The position numbers and the translations under genes were made by a program. Positions 61,132 to 64,000 of a DNA stretch of 64,000 bases are shown here, one piece after another. Each line of letters opens with the position of its first letter. The first letter of the stretch is position 1. Below the pieces are notes generated by a model that saw nothing but the letters and a program-made list of their open reading frames with translations, was not told where the DNA came from and made no database searches. Source of the stretch: Deminuibacter sp966424055 (lineage in GTDB: Bacteria > Bacteroidota > Bacteroidia > Chitinophagales > Chitinophagaceae); contig CBJLMB010000009.1 of the NCBI GenBank assembly GCA_966424055.1, positions 111,282 to 175,281 on the forward strand, in the 5' to 3' direction.

Positions 61132-63561
61132 TTATAACCGGCCCGCTTCTGATTGGATGCCTGTTTTGCGCTCGCGCAGGTTGGTTTGTTTACCAAGCCG
61201 GTAGCTAAATGTAACTGCGAACTGCTGCGTACCTGATTGATTAAGTGCATAAACCCTGGCATATTTCAGGCGTATATCCCGCTCCAGCTTCCAGCTATGA
61301 AACAGATCCCTCCCTGTTATGCTTACCGATGCATGATCATTGATCTTTTTTTGAACACCTGCATGTAATTGTGTAACGGGAAACAGAAAAGCCTGGCCCA
61401 TCACCACACGTGACCGGTAGTTGAAAGTGAGATCACCGCTCCAGCCCCTGCGAAGTTTTACCTGGCCATATAACGTAGACCGGTAAGTGAGCTGGCTGTT
61501 ATCAATGGTTTCGGCACCTGCAAATAAAAGACTGGCATATTGGGTATGGGTTAGCTCATTATAAAAATTAATAGAAAGCCACCGGCTAACAGGCGTTGCG
61601 AGGGTGGCATTGATACCCCATACAATCACCTGATCATAATTAGCGGTGCTGGTAATAAACCTGTCGCCCAATTGCATAAAAGCCGGTGCAATATCATTGC
61701 TTTTCCTGCTATAGCTGATCCCGAAGATCAATCGCTGGTGGTAACTGTATAGCAGGTCTGCATTGGTGGCGAATCCGGGTTGCAATAATTGGTTGCCTGT
61801 AATGGCTGTATTCCTGTCGAAAAAGAAAAGGCTGGGGTTAAGGTCCTGGTAATTGGGCCGTCCTATCCTCCTGCCTACTGAAAGTGTAAGCAGTTGTTGC
61901 CCGCCTGTATCAAGCCTGTAAGATAAATAGGCTGTAGGAAATACATTTACATAGTGGATCGTAAAAGAAGAATCTGGCCGGGTGGATGATGCAACCAAGC
62001 TGGCTTTGCCCGCGGTCGTTTCCATCCTTACACCTGCCTGCAATGTGAACCGCCGGATGTTTTTCTGCAGATTCATATATACGGCATTGATGTTTTCACG
62101 GTATGTAAAAACATTGGTCAGGCTTTCATCGGGCAATAATGTATCATTGATCTGGTTAAAGTAGTCTCCGTGGTTGTTCCTCAAAGAAAAAATAGCCTGC
62201 GCACCTGCTTCCAGGTTGATCGCTTGTAGTATACTGCCTGTATAATCTGCCCTTGTGCTATAAATTTTTGCATCAGACGGGTTGGATGATATAAGTGTGT
62301 AAGGATCTGCATGACTGCCTCCTGGCAATAGTGTACTACTTGCCAGGTTTTGTTTCCACTGATCACGAAAACCAAGAAAATCAAGGTTGACCGATATATC
62401 TGAACCTGTGCTGAACCTGTGCCGGAAATTGATATTAATACTGTTATTGTGCGAATGATTGTGCAATGCACTGGTGGATTGCACTGATGAATCTATAACA
62501 CCACCTGGACTGATGAACAGATTTTGATAATTGCCCCGCTCATGATAAGGACTTCCATAACCCTGGAAAAGCAGGCCCAGGCTATTCAGTGTATCCAAGT
62601 CACAATCGATCCCTGCCTTGTAAGAAAAAGTTCTTGTTTTATTTGTTTCAAAAAAAAACTGCGAGAGCATGTAATCATCGGCAGCATTGGGATAATGATA
62701 ATGCCTGTCCCGTTTTACCTGGTAATAATTATTGATGGAGGAATAGCCCATACTGCCAAAGAAATTGAGCCGGGTTATTTTATAATTCAACAGAAGGCTG
62801 TTGACTGTTCTGCCGTAACGTCCGCGTCCGTAGCTTACAGACAAGTTGCTGTTAAAACCTGCTGTTCTTTGTTTTTTTGTCCTGATCAGGATGATGCCTG
62901 CATTACCTTCTGCATTATACCTGGCTGGCGGGTTGTACAACAGTTCTATTTTATCCAGCATGGATGCGGGTAAAGAGCGCAGGTAATTAAGCAGGCTGCT
63001 GCCGAATAAATAGGCAGGTTTGTCATCAATATAAACCAATGCACCTTCTTTGCCTTTCAGGCTGATGGTGCCATCTTCATTTACCGTTACACCGGGGGCG
63101 CTGTTGAGCACATCTGCTGCAGTGCTGCCGGCTGCCGATATCATCGCATTTACATGTACAACTGTACGGTCGGCCTGTTGCTCCAGGTAGCGTTTCCCTG
63201 TAGCTTCCACCTGTATTTCCCCGAGTGAATTGATGCGGTTTTGCAGGCGGATAGCAGGCAGCTGTACCGGCTGCTGTTGTATCCTGACCAGTGCGGAAGT
63301 ATACCGGAGATAGCCTATATGATCGATCTCTGCAAAATAATTTCCAGCTGCTACCTGATTGAATATAAACTGCCCGTTTTTATCACTGGTAGCGGTAGCT
63401 GTAAAAAGTGAATCTGTTGTTTTCTTAAGCAGGACAAGAACACCTTCCACCGGCCGCCCTTTTTCATCGGCTATGATTCCTTTCAATTGTTGTGAAGCCG
63501 CGCGTGTGAACAGCAGCGTTAAAAAGCCCAGCAGCCGGCATCTTCTTATAACTAATTTCAT
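61132..63561 (-). CDS. Outer-membrane TonB-dependent receptor-like beta-barrel protein
   Basis: 809 residues with a signal (RLLGFLTLLFTRAASQQ). A carboxypeptidase-like regulatory domain comes first (KGIIADEKGRPVEGVLVLLK, GQFIFNQVAAGNYFAEIDHI). Next is a plug-like domain (ADVLNSAPGVTVNEDGTISL, GKEGALVYIDDKPAYL, ASMLDKIELLYNPPARYNAE). The rest is a ~600-residue OMP_b-brl_3 type barrel with many alternating aromatic strands, ending FAVTFSYRLGKQTNLRERK. It lacks an obvious TonB box by eye. It could import a substrate or work as a sensor; no SusD partner lies in the window. The last gene before the end repeat. Confidence 0.92.
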   Translation of the reverse strand: MKLVIRRCRLLGFLTLLFTRAASQQLKGIIADEKGRPVEGVLVLLKKTTDSLFTATATSDKNGQFIFNQVAAGNYFAEIDHIGYLRYTSALVRIQQQPVQLPAIRLQNRINSLGEIQVEATGKRYLEQQADRTVVHVNAMISAAGSTAADVLNSAPGVTVNEDGTISLKGKEGALVYIDDKPAYLFGSSLLNYLRSLPASMLDKIELLYNPPARYNAEGNAGIILIRTKKQRTAGFNSNLSVSYGRGRYGRTVNSLLLNYKITRLNFFGSMGYSSINNYYQVKRDRHYHYPNAADDYMLSQFFFETNKTRTFSYKAGIDCDLDTLNSLGLLFQGYGSPYHERGNYQNLFISPGGVIDSSVQSTSALHNHSHNNSININFRHRFSTGSDISVNLDFLGFRDQWKQNLASSTLLPGGSHADPYTLISSNPSDAKIYSTRADYTGSILQAINLEAGAQAIFSLRNNHGDYFNQINDTLLPDESLTNVFTYRENINAVYMNLQKNIRRFTLQAGVRMETTAGKASLVASSTRPDSSFTIHYVNVFPTAYLSYRLDTGGQQLLTLSVGRRIGRPNYQDLNPSLFFFDRNTAITGNQLLQPGFATNADLLYSYHQRLIFGISYSRKSNDIAPAFMQLGDRFITSTANYDQVIVWGINATLATPVSRWLSINFYNELTHTQYASLLFAGAETIDNSQLTYRSTLYGQVKLRRGWSGDLTFNYRSRVVMGQAFLFPVTQLHAGVQKKINDHASVSITGRDLFHSWKLERDIRLKYARVYALNQSGTQQFAVTFSYRLGKQTNLRERKTGIQSEAGRL

Positions 63562-63613
63562 AGTTATAAAAATATGACTATAAATTTAGTTGTAAAAAAA
63601 GTTCTGTTCCAGT

Positions 63614-64000
63614 AGTTCCAGCGTTCAATAGTTCCAATATTTCAAATGTTGGATGGTTGGCTATGCAACTGAATTCCGGACTAAGGATACTTCTGTTCAA
63701 CAATGAAACACTTGAACAATGGAACCCTTGAACATGATAGTTCCAAGCAGTTCCAGCGTTCAATAGTTCCAATATTTCAAATGTTGGATGGTTGAACATG
63801 CAACTGATTCCCGGAGTAAGGATACTTCTGTTCAACAATGAAACACTTGAACAATGCAACCCCTGGAACATGATAGTTCCAAGTAGTTCCAGCGTTCAAT
63901 AGTTCCAATATTTGACAGTTTGATTGTTGGCTATGCAACTGAATTCCGGAGTAAGGATACTTCTGTTCAACAATGAAACACTTGAACAATGGAACCCTGG
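63614..64000. repeat. Tandem repeat of about 135 bp running off the window
   Basis: Units starting AGTTCCAGCGTTCAATAGTT at 63614, 63749 and 63885 (spacing 135 and 136) share TTCCAATATTT, GGATACTTCTGTTCAACAAT and GAAACACTTGAACAATG. At least 2.8 copies, nearly identical. Reading frames in it repeat too but do not look like a protein. Confidence 0.92.

Noticed and set aside
63614..64000. Repeats considered as a CRISPR array
   Set aside because: The whole 135-bp unit repeats; there are no short repeats with unique spacers and no cas genes.

Overview
The window looks like chromosomal DNA of a Bacteroidota bacterium, most likely family Chitinophagaceae. The evidence is ExbB-ExbD-ExbD-TonB genes of the Bacteroidota type, lipoproteins with short 'SCKK' lipoboxes, a PF04185/MauG gene pair, SusC-like outer-membrane barrels, start sites without strong Shine-Dalgarno sequences, a few TAnnTTTG-like -7 boxes, and class I lanthipeptide leaders typical of this phylum. 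No rRNA, tRNA or CRISPR array was seen.

Layout. 1-6.4 kb: the end of a MacB-like ABC permease, then an ExbB/ExbD/ExbD energy-transduction operon followed by three tandem TonB paralogues, with a terminator after each TonB. 6.4-7.8 kb: mnmE, a housekeeping tRNA-modification gene. About 7.9-24.85 kb: an AT-rich accessory island starting just past the mnmE 3' end. It is bracketed by TTTGTACC-type repeats, including a 12-bp inverted pair 16.9 kb apart. It holds an excisionase-like HTH gene, a small regulator, a decayed gene readable only across several frames, a SIR2 + HerA pair, a very large STAND NTPase with a predicted N-terminal nuclease (Avs-like), and a complete Wadjet jetABCD operon. No integrase lies inside the window.

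24.9-36 kb: small secreted proteins, a membrane-anchored winged-helix regulator, a YVTN-propeller/phosphoesterase protein, a leucine-rich-repeat gene broken by a single-base frameshift, a DUF3291/HxlR divergent pair, and a phosphoesterase + MauG-type dihaem peroxidase operon. Two clusters of one interspersed repeat family, in opposite orientation, flank this segment (about 30.0-30.3 and 35.7-36.0 kb).

36.3-46.7 kb: a class I lanthipeptide locus. It has seven intact precursor genes plus one short, apparently truncated precursor that is easy to miss, then lanC, a full-length lanB, a C39-peptidase ABC exporter and an HlyD-like adaptor. Six of the intact precursors carry a 31-residue leader ending in GG or AG (34 residues in the last), matching the C39 double-glycine protease. 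A near-identical 25-nt element sits 23-26 nt upstream of three precursor genes, and a strong hairpin separates the precursors from lanC. LanB dehydrates Ser/Thr, LanC cyclises with Cys, and the exporter removes the leader and secretes the product.

46.8-64 kb: ordinary chromosomal genes. These are a YcxB-like protein, a GH20 hexosaminidase, a PI-PLC domain protein, an old-yellow-enzyme reductase divergent from an AraC regulator, small hypotheticals, a second AraC regulator, an NmrA-like protein, a serine hydrolase, a GT87-like membrane protein, an MFS exporter, a lipoprotein and an outer-membrane receptor-like protein. The window ends in a roughly 135-bp tandem repeat that runs off the edge.
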